Positions 11,445 to 21,881 of a stretch of DNA of 64,000 nt are shown here, piece after piece. How positions within the stretch are numbered: the stretch's first letter is position 1; each line of letters starts with the position of its first letter. The notes beneath the pieces were generated by a model. It was given only the letters and a program-made list of their open reading frames with translations, was not told the origin of the DNA and ran no database searches. Position numbers and translations under genes: made by a program. Source of the DNA: Paralithodes platypus (taxonomy: Eukaryota > Arthropoda > Malacostraca > Decapoda > Lithodidae); assembly GCA_032716605.1 (NCBI GenBank), contig CM064573.1:4163792-4227791 (forward strand), written 5' to 3'.

Positions 11445-12221
11445 TGTGGTAAACTATCAATGGAAGTTAAATATTACTAAGCTATAATGAATAAAATAAA
11501 ATAAATCTAAATGAATACTCTATATCTAAATTGAATTCAATCTGAAACAAGCTAATTTATATCCAAAGGTCTCACATAATAAATGTATATAATTATAGGG
11601 TAAGGTTATAAGGGTTAATATTAGCCAGGAATTAACTCACCAATAGTTCCACGTGGCAATGAGGCAAGGGAGAACGTTTTACCCAATATGGCGGTGGACA
11701 ATGGGGAACGAGACTTCGGTCCCAAGACACGAGTCAAGTTAAAGAAAGAATAAATGATTACATGGGAATGGACATGAATAATATGCTTATCTATCAGTCA
11801 GTCATGATGTCGATGAGAGCGTCGTGATGGTGTAGTTGTGTGTATTGTGATTAGAGGCACAAAAGCACGATCAACTGAGGGCGGAAAATTAGATGTTAAC
11901 TGGTTGGTGTTCGTGAAGGCTCTGGCGTACCTCAAAAGCACACCTTGCTGCCTTGGCAAACCGCCAGGAGCCCAAATAATCGTACCGCATTTAGGTTGCT
12001 CTATACGATAAATTATATTAATATATACGATAAATTCATATATACTACATAAGACCATGGCAATATTGCTTAATAGCATATTAGGCCTTTTATAACTTAA
12101 CTTATTTACAATCTTATAATATACGATCTACTCGTCCTACGTCGTGCTGTAGGAGAGATCGTGACGTCACAGAGACATACAAGATCAAAAAAGAGTCATA
12201 TTCTATCGTATTTATACGATA
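11445..12221 (-). repeat. BEL 3' LTR (left copy)
   Basis: It runs from TGTGGTAAAC to TTATACGATA in + orientation. Compared with 17950-18730 I count about three substitutions and one missing TGTG unit. Confidence 0.92.
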
Positions 12222-12241
12222 CACTCCCCCCACAAAAAAGA
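12222..12241 (-). promoter_or_regulatory. BEL polypurine tract
   Basis: On the minus strand a GTGGGGGGAGTG purine run directly precedes the 3' LTR; this is the usual plus-strand priming site. Confidence 0.65.
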
Positions 12242-12260
12242 CCTGAACCCCACCTTAAAC

Positions 12261-15200
12261 CTAAAGTTGCCCAGAGGCTATCTTCTGACGCCACAAGTCG
12301 ACAGCGCCAGCAGCAGCGCGTCTGGGACGCGTCCCGGTCCGAGAATGATCACCATCAGTATGAGGTGAGTCGTTCCTTCGAGAATCCTCGGACCCAGCAA
12401 TAACAGGTGGAGCCTCAGATTGCAATGTGGAATCGAGCTCCAAAGCGTACAAACGTGCGATAGGACGAACAGTAGTTCCAGTGGCTGTCTTTAATAGCGC
12501 CACCCGCTCTACAGAGTCTGCCCCCTTGTATACCTCCAATACGCGGCCTAATTTCCAGTATAAACGAGGACTATCTTCTTTAATTAAAACAACGTCACCA
12601 ACTGTAGGGGCCGTTGGTCTACCAAAGGGAGTAACACTCCTTTCCCTCAATGCTAGCAGATATTCACTAATCCACCGTTTCCTAAAATCCTCGATTATCC
12701 TGGATATATACTGGTATCTCTTGGACACCGCTACCGCAGAGTACAACGAGGGATCCTCTAACTCTACTATGGACTGAAAATCAGATGGAAACGCAGTCAA
12801 TGGTTTTCCATATAGCAAGTGAGCTGGCGTTAATGGTAGTGGTTCTTGCAGGTCGGTATACACATATGTAAGCGGGCGATCATTCACGACTGCCTCTATC
12901 TCTGTGAGGACTGTCGTCAACTCACTCTTCTTTAATAGAGCACGTCCTACAACCGCTCTTAGTCCTGACTTTACTATGCCGACACATCGTTCCCACATGC
13001 CACCAAACCAAGGTGCCTTAACTGGAATGAACCTCCATTCGCACTTCTTCTCTCCCAAAAAAGTGATGATAGTAGGATCACTACTCATATCCTTTAGATA
13101 TTTTGATGCTTGGACATAAGTGGGAGCATTGTCGCTAAGAATGAGTTGAGGGAATGAACGACGGGCACAAAACCGTCTAAACGCCAGCATAAATTCTTCG
13201 CTAGACATATTATCACATAGTTCTAGGTGTACCGCTCGAGACGTCGCACAGGTAAACAATAATATATAAACCTTCTCATGCTCCCTCGTCTTCAATGCCC
13301 CTGTGTAATCTAATCCTACCGCTTGGAAAGGTTCTACGTGCTTTACACGGCATTCAGGTAGAGGTGGAGCTGGTCCAGTTGCATATGGTTTACCCTTTAG
13401 TCTCTGGCATATTACACACTTTCTCACTACGCGTCGAGCTACTTGTCGAACTCTGGGTATCCACCATGCGAGACGTAAATTTGATATAATATGACATACC
13501 CCGTAGTGTTTTACTTCCCTATGTGCACGTATGATCAATAGATCAGTAACGTGATGTCTTGTTGGCATAAGTATAGGTCGGTTTGTGCCGTCTGGTACAC
13601 CCGACCACTTCAGGCGACCCTCACACCTGATGAGGCCATTGTCTAGGTGCAACCTTAGTTGACGCACTATATTAGGCATTAATGTCTTATTCGAGCCTTT
13701 CAAGGATTCTAATTCATTGGAAAAGGTTTCTACTTGAACCCATTTGATCAAAGTTACTTCAGCTGCTTTAAATTCACGAGCATCAATGTTGTGACCCCTG
13801 TTGCAGAGTTGGCCCGTTACTTTAAGCTTGAGATTGGATACATATCGCAACACCCAAGCTACAACTCTGACTAGTTTATTATAGTCACCGAATCTTGCCC
13901 ACTTTATGATAGGACCTGGTGGCTCATTTGGTTGGGCTGTAACTGCCACAGTTTCCAGTGGCAGAAGTCCCTCACCAACAGCATGCCATATCGTCCATTC
14001 ACTTTCATGGAGCAGCCACTTTGGACCCTGCCACCACAACTCGGACTTCATTAACTGGCTAGCCGTTATACCCCTAGTTATGAGATCACTAGGGTTTTCC
14101 TTTGTATTTACATAATGATAAGCAACGTCTGGCAAAAGGGCTCTAATCTCATCTACCCTATTCCGCACATAAACTGGCAGAGACTTCTTGCTATGTATCC
14201 AGTTGAGTGCGACCTGACTATCGCACCATACGTGAACGATTTCAATATTTAATTCGCTCTCGTATGCTGCGCGTACATGTTGCACCAGACGTGCTAATAG
14301 CAGCATGGCAGTCAATTCCATTTTAGGGATGGTTACCTTTTTAACCGGGGCTACTTTGGCCCGGGCTGTAACTAAATGTGCCCCAAATGAAGTAACAACA
14401 TATATGGCTACCCCGTATGCCGTGGCGCTAGCATCGCAAAACGTGTGTAACGTAACGTCACCGAACGCCGCCACTTTACGAGGTATAGGTTTAGTACATA
14501 GGATGGCATATTCATTCAACAACAATGTCCCTTGGTCATTCAGGTCCTCGGGCAAACTGTCATCCCATCCTATTTTACGTCTCCAAACTTCCTGCATTAG
14601 AATCCTAGCTCTTATGGTAACAGGTAATGCTAGACCCAAAGGATCAAAAAATTGCGCAACTTTGCTCAACAGACTTCTTTTTGTGTGCGCTCCTGTCTGC
14701 TGAGCAAAAGACCTTGTTTGAAAAGTTAGTATGTCATGTTTAGGTTGCCAGATCATCCCCAAATTTCTGGACTTTTCCTGGTTAAGAGATGCCGTACCAT
14801 CCACCTGTATTAAACTCTGAAGATCTTCACTATTAGTAACCCACTCGCGGATAAATAGATGTGCATCCGCAAACAATCTGCGTGCTTGCCAGTATGCATA
14901 CAACAAATCATCTTGACTATCGCTAGTACCCTGCAAATTGTCAATGTATAATCCGCGAGATAGTTTACTTGTGTCCTCATGAGTGTCAGCTAGATGTTTT
15001 CTGATTGTGGCATTTAACAAAAACTGCGAGCAAGTGGCCCCAAAGAGTACAACCCGAAAACGGTATATTATGATGGGACTTTCAGAGTCGCTAATGTCGC
15101 TGAACCAAAGAAAGCGGGTAACATCTCTATCTTCCTCCTTTAGCTTGACCATCAAGAATGCTTTCTCGATGTCACTGGTATAGGCGTACTTCCCCAGCCT

Positions 15201-16802
15201 AAACCGCAATAGATGTTGGGACAGGTCCGACACCATGGACGGACCTGTCAACAGGCAGTCATTCAGACTGGGTTGTTGACCTTGGTGGGCAGAACAGTCA
15301 TACACCACCCGTATTGGTGTGGTGACGCTGTCTTTCTTTACCCCATGATGGGCCAGATAGTGAACCCTACCCTTCTTACACGGTTCCTCGACATCGACTC
15401 TCTCAATAAAACCCCTATCCTCATAACTCCGAAATACATCGTCATACGCCTGGCGCGTGCTCGGTTCGTTAGACAATTTCCGCTGCAATGCGCGCAAGCG
15501 ACCTAATGCCAAACCATAGTTGGTAGGCAGGCTTATCTCACTGTTCTTCCAGGGTAAACTAACTTTATATTGCTTGTCTGAGGCACAGTAGCACACAGAC
15601 TCGTCAAACCTTTGTAGCGCAACTTCCGAGTCATAATCAGTCTCCATAGGATTAATGCCTATGTGATCCAATCTCCACAGTCGTTCCAGGTCGAACTCGG
15701 CAGCCATCTTAGGGTCACTAGGTTGGGAATCCTCCCTTCCCAACTCCTCTGCCGCGGTTACATTGACTCTATATATCGAGACCGTGTCGACCAGGACCTT
15801 TGACTGTGTAGTATGCACCTTTCCGCTCATGCAGTATCCAAATTTAGTGGGGATTAAAATTACACCACACATCTTTTTAAATCCAGGGTATACTACTTCA
15901 TAATAATGATCCACACCAAGTAGAACATGCACCTCACTCTGATTTCCCAGGGGATCTGACAAGTTAACCCCTTTGCTACGTAATGCGTGTTCCACCTTCT
16001 TCACACCCACAGATACATATTCTGGTAGGGTGTCTACTACGATACAAGTCATAAAGTACCGGTTTTTACGATAGAAATATGAAATCTCCGCTATCTCGTA
16101 GTCTTGTTTATCAGTAACCCCTGTGAAGCCCTGTAATCGAAGAGTCTCAGCCCCTACGATTCGGTGCTTCAGTCCCACTAGTACGGACCTCTTTATAAAG
16201 GAACGTTGAGACCCTTGATCTAGAAGTACCCGACAAACTTTGTTACTGTCATTACCTTCCATGGGAATCTGTATTGTGGGCAATATAGTGGTGTCTTGCG
16301 TGCTACCTAGTGCCACAGTTGTAGTACCCTCATTTTTGACGTCTTTGACTTTATTTGCAGTAGGACACAACTTATCAAAGTGATGTCCTTTGCAGTGGCG
16401 ACAGGGCCTTAAGTATGTAGCAGTACATTGTCCCTGCTTACCATGTTCCCCACTTAGACAACCAACACATAGCTTCAATCTTTTCGCCTGTGCTAGTTTT
16501 GTCTCATTTGTTGGGTATTTTACGCAGAAACTCCATTTATGTTTGTTGTTACATAGCTTACATAGAATCTGAGCAGGTTTCTTATACACACCCTCTTTCT
16601 TTTCTTTAGTCCCCACTGTCATGCTTATTGTTCCCCTCTTCTCCACATTCTCACTCCCTCCCGACACATACATTCTCCCTTTGTTCAACTGTAGATTATT
16701 GATCTCCTTACTGAACTGAGTTTTGAACTCCCCCAGCTCAAATGATCTTACCTTATCAAGTATTGCCATAGGAAGCTTCTGACGCAAGATAATGACTATC
16801 AT
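12261..16802 (-). CDS. BEL Pol polyprotein: zinc fingers, protease, RT, RNase H, integrase
   Basis: The 1513-residue frame is uninterrupted. In order: cysteine-rich zinc-binding motifs (about residues 80-145, e.g. CRHCKGHHFDKLC); an aspartic protease with the BEL-type LLDQGSQRSF (about 195); reverse transcriptase (about 440-720) with YTSDIEKAFLMVKL, FGATCSQFLLN and YIDN as the catalytic box, where BEL elements often have YVDN or YVDD; RNase H (about 820-950) with VWCDSQVALNWI; an integrase with HYGV and CVIC zinc ligands and catalytic GLDYTG, LSDNAPTYV and WERCVG; and a C-terminal DUF5641-type region (VGDVVLIKEDSPRLYWKLG). No env follows. The first codon is not a true start: translation would enter from gag across the TGA. 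Confidence 0.93.
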   Translation of the reverse strand: MIVIILRQKLPMAILDKVRSFELGEFKTQFSKEINNLQLNKGRMYVSGGSENVEKRGTISMTVGTKEKKEGVYKKPAQILCKLCNNKHKWSFCVKYPTNETKLAQAKRLKLCVGCLSGEHGKQGQCTATYLRPCRHCKGHHFDKLCPTANKVKDVKNEGTTTVALGSTQDTTILPTIQIPMEGNDSNKVCRVLLDQGSQRSFIKRSVLVGLKHRIVGAETLRLQGFTGVTDKQDYEIAEISYFYRKNRYFMTCIVVDTLPEYVSVGVKKVEHALRSKGVNLSDPLGNQSEVHVLLGVDHYYEVVYPGFKKMCGVILIPTKFGYCMSGKVHTTQSKVLVDTVSIYRVNVTAAEELGREDSQPSDPKMAAEFDLERLWRLDHIGINPMETDYDSEVALQRFDESVCYCASDKQYKVSLPWKNSEISLPTNYGLALGRLRALQRKLSNEPSTRQAYDDVFRSYEDRGFIERVDVEEPCKKGRVHYLAHHGVKKDSVTTPIRVVYDCSAHQGQQPSLNDCLLTGPSMVSDLSQHLLRFRLGKYAYTSDIEKAFLMVKLKEEDRDVTRFLWFSDISDSESPIIIYRFRVVLFGATCSQFLLNATIRKHLADTHEDTSKLSRGLYIDNLQGTSDSQDDLLYAYWQARRLFADAHLFIREWVTNSEDLQSLIQVDGTASLNQEKSRNLGMIWQPKHDILTFQTRSFAQQTGAHTKRSLLSKVAQFFDPLGLALPVTIRARILMQEVWRRKIGWDDSLPEDLNDQGTLLLNEYAILCTKPIPRKVAAFGDVTLHTFCDASATAYGVAIYVVTSFGAHLVTARAKVAPVKKVTIPKMELTAMLLLARLVQHVRAAYESELNIEIVHVWCDSQVALNWIHSKKSLPVYVRNRVDEIRALLPDVAYHYVNTKENPSDLITRGITASQLMKSELWWQGPKWLLHESEWTIWHAVGEGLLPLETVAVTAQPNEPPGPIIKWARFGDYNKLVRVVAWVLRYVSNLKLKVTGQLCNRGHNIDAREFKAAEVTLIKWVQVETFSNELESLKGSNKTLMPNIVRQLRLHLDNGLIRCEGRLKWSGVPDGTNRPILMPTRHHVTDLLIIRAHREVKHYGVCHIISNLRLAWWIPRVRQVARRVVRKCVICQRLKGKPYATGPAPPLPECRVKHVEPFQAVGLDYTGALKTREHEKVYILLFTCATSRAVHLELCDNMSSEEFMLAFRRFCARRSFPQLILSDNAPTYVQASKYLKDMSSDPTIITFLGEKKCEWRFIPVKAPWFGGMWERCVGIVKSGLRAVVGRALLKKSELTTVLTEIEAVVNDRPLTYVYTDLQEPLPLTPAHLLYGKPLTAFPSDFQSIVELEDPSLYSAVAVSKRYQYISRIIEDFRKRWISEYLLALRERSVTPFGRPTAPTVGDVVLIKEDSPRLYWKLGRVLEVYKGADSVERVALLKTATGTTVRPIARLYALELDSTLQSEAPPVIAGSEDSRRNDSPHTDGDHSRTGTRPRRAAAGAVDLWRQKIASGQL

Positions 16803-16835
16803 TTCCTGCGTGGTAAGCCCTAGGGTATCTAGCGA

Positions 16836-17588
16836 TCAAGTATGGCACTCCATATTTGCCCTGAAGTTTGTCAACTCATCAACCTTATACTGTGGTTCTG
16901 CGAGCCCCAACAAGGCAACGACATGGGCCATCTTCAACTGCTCTCTATCCCCGTATGTGGACTCTAATAAGTGTACCGCTTCAAGATAACTACCACCTAC
17001 TACTGCAAAACCCTCTATTAAATGTAAGGCCTCTCCTTCCATTTGTCCCTTCAGATAGTGAAACTTGCGGACATTATCCAAAGAGGATTCATGAACCGTA
17101 GATCGAAATACGTCCCAGAAAGCTAACCACTCGGTCAACTTGCCCCCAAATGTAGGAAGATTGAGCTTTGGGAGGTGTACAGTATGTTTTGGGTCAGCCC
17201 TTCTATGGGCCTCATTATCGCCTCCCTTCTTACTCGCGATTGCACGCTGTAATAGGTACTTCGCTCTAAAGACAGGTTCGTCATAGAGGGCGCGATTATC
17301 ATACTCTGTAACAATCTCTTCCTCCTCTGTCATGGCAGCCACAATCACCTCACTCAGAGCCGTAATACGACCGTGGGTAACCTGGACGTTTTCTAATCTA
17401 GCCTCCAATTCCTCTAGTTCAGCAGTAGTGATGAAAGTGTTGACGTCCACTATTAGCCTATTTATTACTCCCCGAAGTCCCGCCCTTTGATTTTTAGGGG
17501 CTTTGTTCAGCACCCCACTAGACGGTGTCTCTTTACCGTTTTTATCCATTTTGCTTGCGAGCCTATAGGCTATGTATCTAAATATCAC
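16836..17588 (-). CDS. BEL Gag region (DUF1759-type)
   Basis: This forms the N-terminal part of the BEL polyprotein. A likely ATG is the MDKNGKETP methionine about 13 codons into the frame; upstream residues run into leader sequence. The region has a helical/coiled stretch (TAELEELEARLENVQVTHGR) and then the conserved Gag core (LPKLNLPTFGGKLTEWLAFW and FHYLKGQMEGEALHLIEGF) typical of DUF1759. The frame stops at a TGA (16836-16838). The pol frame that follows is in the same phase, so gag and pol were one polyprotein. The stop is either a recent nonsense mutation or a leaky stop. Confidence 0.85.
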   Translation of the reverse strand: MIFRYIAYRLASKMDKNGKETPSSGVLNKAPKNQRAGLRGVINRLIVDVNTFITTAELEELEARLENVQVTHGRITALSEVIVAAMTEEEEIVTEYDNRALYDEPVFRAKYLLQRAIASKKGGDNEAHRRADPKHTVHLPKLNLPTFGGKLTEWLAFWDVFRSTVHESSLDNVRKFHYLKGQMEGEALHLIEGFAVVGGSYLEAVHLLESTYGDREQLKMAHVVALLGLAEPQYKVDELTNFRANMECHT

Positions 17589-17931
17589 GTTACAAAAACA
17601 ACGGCCAAATAATAGGCTACTTAAGAGACGCCAACCGGCGGACTTCTATGTTATGGAGAAAAAATAGTACACTATATAGCAATACCTACTAATGGATCAT
17701 ATTGAACAAGAAAAAATGTTAGGTCAGGTCATATGTCACAGGAAGAAAAGAAAATTATTGGGGAAAGACGATGGGTGGGAAGCAGGACTTGGGCAGGTGC
17801 AACGATGTGACCCTGCATTCCGGCTCTAACCATCGCTTGGCTAGCCTTGCCAGTTTACCATAGAGTTGTTCCTGCATCCTGTTATATGTCCCCTTGTTCA
17901 TTGCCTTAAAATCCCTTACTGGTAGCTAATT

Positions 17932-17949
17932 CCCGGGTCTGGGCACCAA
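17932..17949 (-). promoter_or_regulatory. BEL primer-binding site
   Basis: On the minus strand TTGGTGCCCAGACCCGGG immediately follows the 5' LTR, as expected for a tRNA primer-binding site. The 17589-17931 stretch between it and gag is the untranslated leader, with no gene seen. Confidence 0.6.
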
Positions 17950-18730
17950 TGTGGTAAACTATCAATGGAAGTTAAATATTACTAAGCTATAATGAATCAA
18001 ATAAAATCAATCTAAATGAATACTCTATATCTAAATTGAATTCAATCTGAAACAAGCTAATTTATATCCAAAGGTCTCACATAATAAATGTATATAATTA
18101 TAGGGTAAGGTTATAAGGGTTAATATTAGCCAGGAATTAACTCACCAATAGTTCCACGTGGCAATGAGGCAAGGGAGAACGTTTTACCCAATATGGCGGT
18201 GGACAATGGGGAACGAGACTTCGGTCCCAAGACACGAGTCAAGTTAAAGAAAGAATAAATGATTACATGGGAATGGACATGAATAATATGCTTATCTATC
18301 AGTCAGTCATGATGTCGATGAGAGCGTCGTGATGGTGTAGTTGTGTGTGTGTATTGTGATTAGAGGCACAAAAGCACGATCAACTGAGGGCGGAAAATTA
18401 GATGTTAACTGGTTGGTGTTCGTGAAGGCTCTGGCGTACCTCAAAAGCACACCTTGCTGCCTTGGCAAACCGCCAGGAGCCCAAATAATCGTACCGCATT
18501 TAGGTTGCTCTATACGATAAATTATATTAATATATACGATAAATTCATATATACTACATAAGACCATGGCAATATTGCTTAATAGCATATTAGGCCTTTT
18601 ATAACTTAACTTATTTACAATCTTATAATATACGATCTACTCGTCCTACGTCGTGCTGTAGGAGAGATCGTGACGTCACAGAGACATACAAGATCAAAAA
18701 AGAGTCCTATTCTATCGTATTTATACGATA
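17950..18730 (-). repeat. BEL 5' LTR (right copy)
   Basis: This is the promoter-side LTR for the minus-strand element. It differs from the left LTR by a few substitutions and a TGTG repeat unit. Confidence 0.92.
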
Positions 18731-20618
18731 TAGAGAGTGGTTGGGTAGTAGAGGGAATGAAGATTCCGAGAGACAGAAACGAGCGAGGTACGTGGAGAGG
18801 AGTAAGAGGGTGGTGAAGAGAGTAGTGAAGGAAAGTAAGAGAAGAGTAGATGAGGAATTTGGAAGGAATCTGAGTGTAAAATGGAGGGAGAGTAAGAAAC
18901 TGTTCTGGCAAGAAGTCAAGAAAGTTAGGGAAGGTAGCAAGGGAAACAGTAAGGGTGTGAAAGATAAGAATGGGAGAATGCTAGCCGAGAAGCAAGAGAG
19001 AGTCGAAAGATGGAGGGAGTACTTCAGTGAGTTGCTAAATGTAAGGAATGAAGAGCCAGCAAACATAGCTGGATATGGTATGGGAGGGAGAAGAAGAGAA
19101 GTAGTGGAGGAGGAGGTGGGGATCAGGAGGTCAGAAGTGTGGGAAGCCATGAAAAGAGTGAAGTTGGGGAAAGCACCAGGAACAGATGGAGTGTGTGGGG
19201 AAATGTTGAGGTATGGTGGTGAGATAGTGATAGAATGGGTATGGAAAATGTGCAAACTAGCATGGGAGAAGGGGAGTGCACCCGATGACTGGAAGACTGG
19301 CATAATAGTCTCCCTATATAAGGGCAAAGGGGAAAGAGGAGTGTGTGGTAACCACCGAGGAATATGTCTTCTAAGCGTAGTAGGGAAGGTATACAGTAGG
19401 GTAGTGATTGAGAGAGTGAGAGTGAGAACGGAGAAATGGATAGGCGACGAGCAGGGAGGTTTTAGGAAGGAAAGAGGATGTGTAGATCAGATTTTTATCC
19501 TGAATTGTGTTGTGGAGAAGTATCTGGAGAAGAAACAAAAGGTGTATGTTGCCTTTATGGACTTGGAGAAGGCCTATGACAGAGTGGATAGAGAAGGTTT
19601 GTGGAAAGTACTAAGAATATACGGAGTAGAGGGCAAGTTGCTGAAAGCAGTGAAGAGCATGTATGAGGGTGCAAAGGCGGCAGTACGTGTGGAGAGTGAG
19701 CAGAGCGAGTTCTTTGACCTGAATGTTGGTTTGGAAGAGGGGTGTGTGATGTCCCCGTGGTTGTTTACTGTATATATGGATGGAGTCATGAAAGAAATAC
19801 TATCAAGAGCAGTGGATGTTGGTGTATCCCTGAAAAGGGAGGGAATTGAGTGGAAGCTACCTATACTGCTGTTAGCGGATGATACAGTTCTGATGAGTGA
19901 TAATGAATGGGAGTTGCAGGGTCTGGTAAATGAGTTTGGAACAGTGTGCGAAAAACGGAATTTGAAGGTAAATACGGGATAGAGCAAGGTTATGGTCTTC
20001 GAAATGGGTGAAGTCACAGAGTGTGAGGTGAAGCTGAACGGTCAGGCTATGGAGATCGTTAACTCTTTTAAGTATCTGGGCAGTGTGTTGAGTAAAGATG
20101 GGACTATGGATGAAGAAGTGCGGGAGAGGGTACAACAGGGGAAGAGGGTTGTAGGAACGCTAAAAGCAGTAACAAGAAATAGGGTGGTCAGTATGGAAGT
20201 GAAGAAGTCCTTGCATGACAGTGTGGTAATCCCGACACTGACTTACGGAAGCGAAGCATGGACGTTGGTTGAGAGACTCAGACCAAGAGTGAGAGCAGTG
20301 GAAATGAATTACTTAAGGAGTGCGTGCGGAGTTACATGGAGGGATAGACAGACTAATGAGGAAGTAAGAAGGAGGTGTGGTGTGGAGGTAGATATGCTGG
20401 AAAGTGTGAAAAGGAACAACTTGAGATGGTTCGGCCATATGGAACGTATGGAAAGCGAGAGAATGACTAAGAGGGTGTACGAGAGCGAGGTGGAGGGACA
20501 GAGAGGGAGAGGTAGACCGAATATGAGGTGGACTGACTGTCAACTGACTGGGGAAAGAGGTGCATGGGGGCGGTTCGTTCATGGCCACCCCTTCGGGGAT
20601 CACGGCGTCAGGCAATAG
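18731..20618 (+). pseudogene. LINE reverse transcriptase with one internal stop
   Basis: The segment continues the LINE frame after the BEL insertion. RT motifs are clear: GKAPGTDGVCGEML, IIVSLYKGKG, NHRGICLLSVVGK, QGGFRKERGC, FMDLEKAYDRVDR, GLEEGCVMSPWLF and LLLADDTVLM as the catalytic box (leucine in place of the usual tyrosine or phenylalanine). A TAG at 19980-19982 stops the frame right after LKVNTG; the same phase continues to 20618 with YLGSVLSKDG, YGSEAWTL and the LRWFGHMERM tail of RTE-type proteins. A lysine codon changed to TAG would explain the break. Confidence 0.88.
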
Positions 20619-20672
20619 ATAGATAGATGTTTCGTGTGTTTAATGTTCTCTTGTTCCTTGTTCCCATACCAG

Positions 20673-21308
20673 GTCCTTGCAACTGCGGAGAAGGTGCGCC
20701 ACAACCTGGCTGGGGTTATGGATGTGGTCGAGGATCCGGAGCTACAGTATTGGCGCGCCTCCCTGGATGTCATGGCCAAGGACTGTGTGGGGCTGCCGGC
20801 AGGTTTCAACACCCCACTGAAGATTGAACTGATGGCAGCCCTCAACCGGTTCCGAACTGCCCATGAGGAGGGAGTTACCAAGCCTGGTCAGGACCTCATG
20901 CTGCACGCCACTCGGAACTATGGCTTTCAGGCGCCCCAACCCCAACCCCAGGCACAGCAGCATCAACCGGCAACCACAGTGATGTACCAGGGCAATCCAC
21001 CAACCACCCTGCCTCAACCCATGCCGACCCAGCCCAAGCCTGCTACCTTCGTGCTACCTCCACATGTATTGCAGTCATTGCTGCGGCCGCAGCAATCAGC
21101 AACACCCCCTGGCACATTCCTGCCACCTAATGCCTCCACACCGACACATTCGCAGTTAGTGGACCTCTCAAACTTGGGCTCACAGTTTGGGAACACCAGC
21201 TTCAACCTGGATCATCTTCTGTCTGCATCACCTGGATATAATCCAGGTATGCCCGCGCAATCCGTCGATTCAGATCAGACCCTGGAGACCCCCAAGAAGC
21301 CACCCTAG
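20673..21308 (+). CDS. Harbinger 1 accessory DNA-binding protein, exon 2
   Basis: The exon follows a TTCCCATACCAG acceptor and joins exon 1 in phase. It encodes VLATAEKVRHNLAGVMDVVEDPELQYW and a helical region (FNTPLKIELMAALNRFR), then a glutamine/proline-rich tail (QAPQPQPQAQQHQPA) to the TAG at 21306-21308. An AATAAA signal lies at 21371-21376. No inactivating change is seen in the two exons, so this gene may be the most intact coding unit in the element, although its intron has grown to about 10.3 kb through insertions. Confidence 0.72.
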   Translation, partial: VLATAEKVRHNLAGVMDVVEDPELQYWRASLDVMAKDCVGLPAGFNTPLKIELMAALNRFRTAHEEGVTKPGQDLMLHATRNYGFQAPQPQPQAQQHQPATTVMYQGNPPTTLPQPMPTQPKPATFVLPPHVLQSLLRPQQSATPPGTFLPPNASTPTHSQLVDLSNLGSQFGNTSFNLDHLLSASPGYNPGMPAQSVDSDQTLETPKKPP

Positions 21309-21370
21309 CAGCCCTAGTTGAAACCCTCCTTGTCTCTCTTTCTAATTAATGATAATTTATGTATATTAAC

Positions 21371-21376
21371 AATAAA
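21371..21376 (+). terminator. Poly(A) signal AATAAA of the Harbinger 1 accessory gene
   Basis: AATAAA occurs 63 bases after the stop codon. The rest of 21309-21881 is A-rich spacer between the convergent genes; no gene seen. Confidence 0.55.
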
Positions 21377-21881
21377 TGTATTTGTGTAATGACGTGTGTG
21401 TTTCTATTTCCAATATTGTAGATAAAGTATTTATTAATAAGATGACAAATGAAATATATACTGAAAGTAATGAGTAAGAATAAAAAAGAAATTACTAATT
21501 GAAACGCAATAATGATAATATGGTTAAGAATAAATATGAAAAACCTTGAAAACGTAACTAAAACATAAAGTACAAAACAAAGGAAACATGGAAACAATTA
21601 CAAACTTGATTGAAATATAGAAGTAAAAGATGAAAAATAAAGTAAGCAGGGAACAATTGAAGTAATTAAAGGAAATATAAAAATATACAATAAACAAAAT
21701 ATCGAAGAACCTACAAACTTAAAGAAAATCAAAAGTAACAGATAAAAGTACAATACAAAGCAAACTGTCAAAGACTCGATAACAAAAATGTAAAATGAAA
21801 CTGAAATATAAAGCAAAATACAAAGTAAACAGGGGAAAACCGTAAAAATTTCAAAGAAGTATTAAAGTAGATATAACTCAC

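Larger units (their letters stand above)
11445..18730 (-). mobile_element. BEL/Pao LTR retrotransposon, nearly intact
   Basis: This 7.3 kb element lies on the minus strand and has two LTRs of 777 and 781 bp that differ by only a few bases, a 5 bp target duplication TAGAG (11440-11444 and 18731-18735), a primer-binding site next to the right LTR, a purine-rich tract next to the left LTR, and one continuous gag-pol frame broken by a single stop. It is inserted in a LINE. LTR similarity indicates a young insertion; it is the most recent large event in region 1. Confidence 0.93.
10526..20626 (+). mobile_element. RTE-like non-LTR retrotransposon (LINE), interrupted by a BEL element
   Basis: The LINE starts near 10526 with the same leader as the inverted copy at 1-545, and ends in an ATAG tetranucleotide tail (20617-20628). 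It encodes an apurinic-type endonuclease and a reverse transcriptase. The BEL element 11445-18730 splits it between these two domains. The LINE lies in the intron of the Harbinger 1 accessory gene. Without BEL it is about 2.8 kb. The endonuclease style (MATWNVSGMN, then ETKWKG) and the C-terminal LRWFGHMERM motif point to the RTE/Daphne-like groups; the exact clade is unsettled. Confidence 0.82.

Noticed and set aside
18707..19327. Minus-strand 206-codon reading frame
   Set aside because: It is antisense to the LINE reverse transcriptase and rich in serine/leucine from the purine-rich sense strand.
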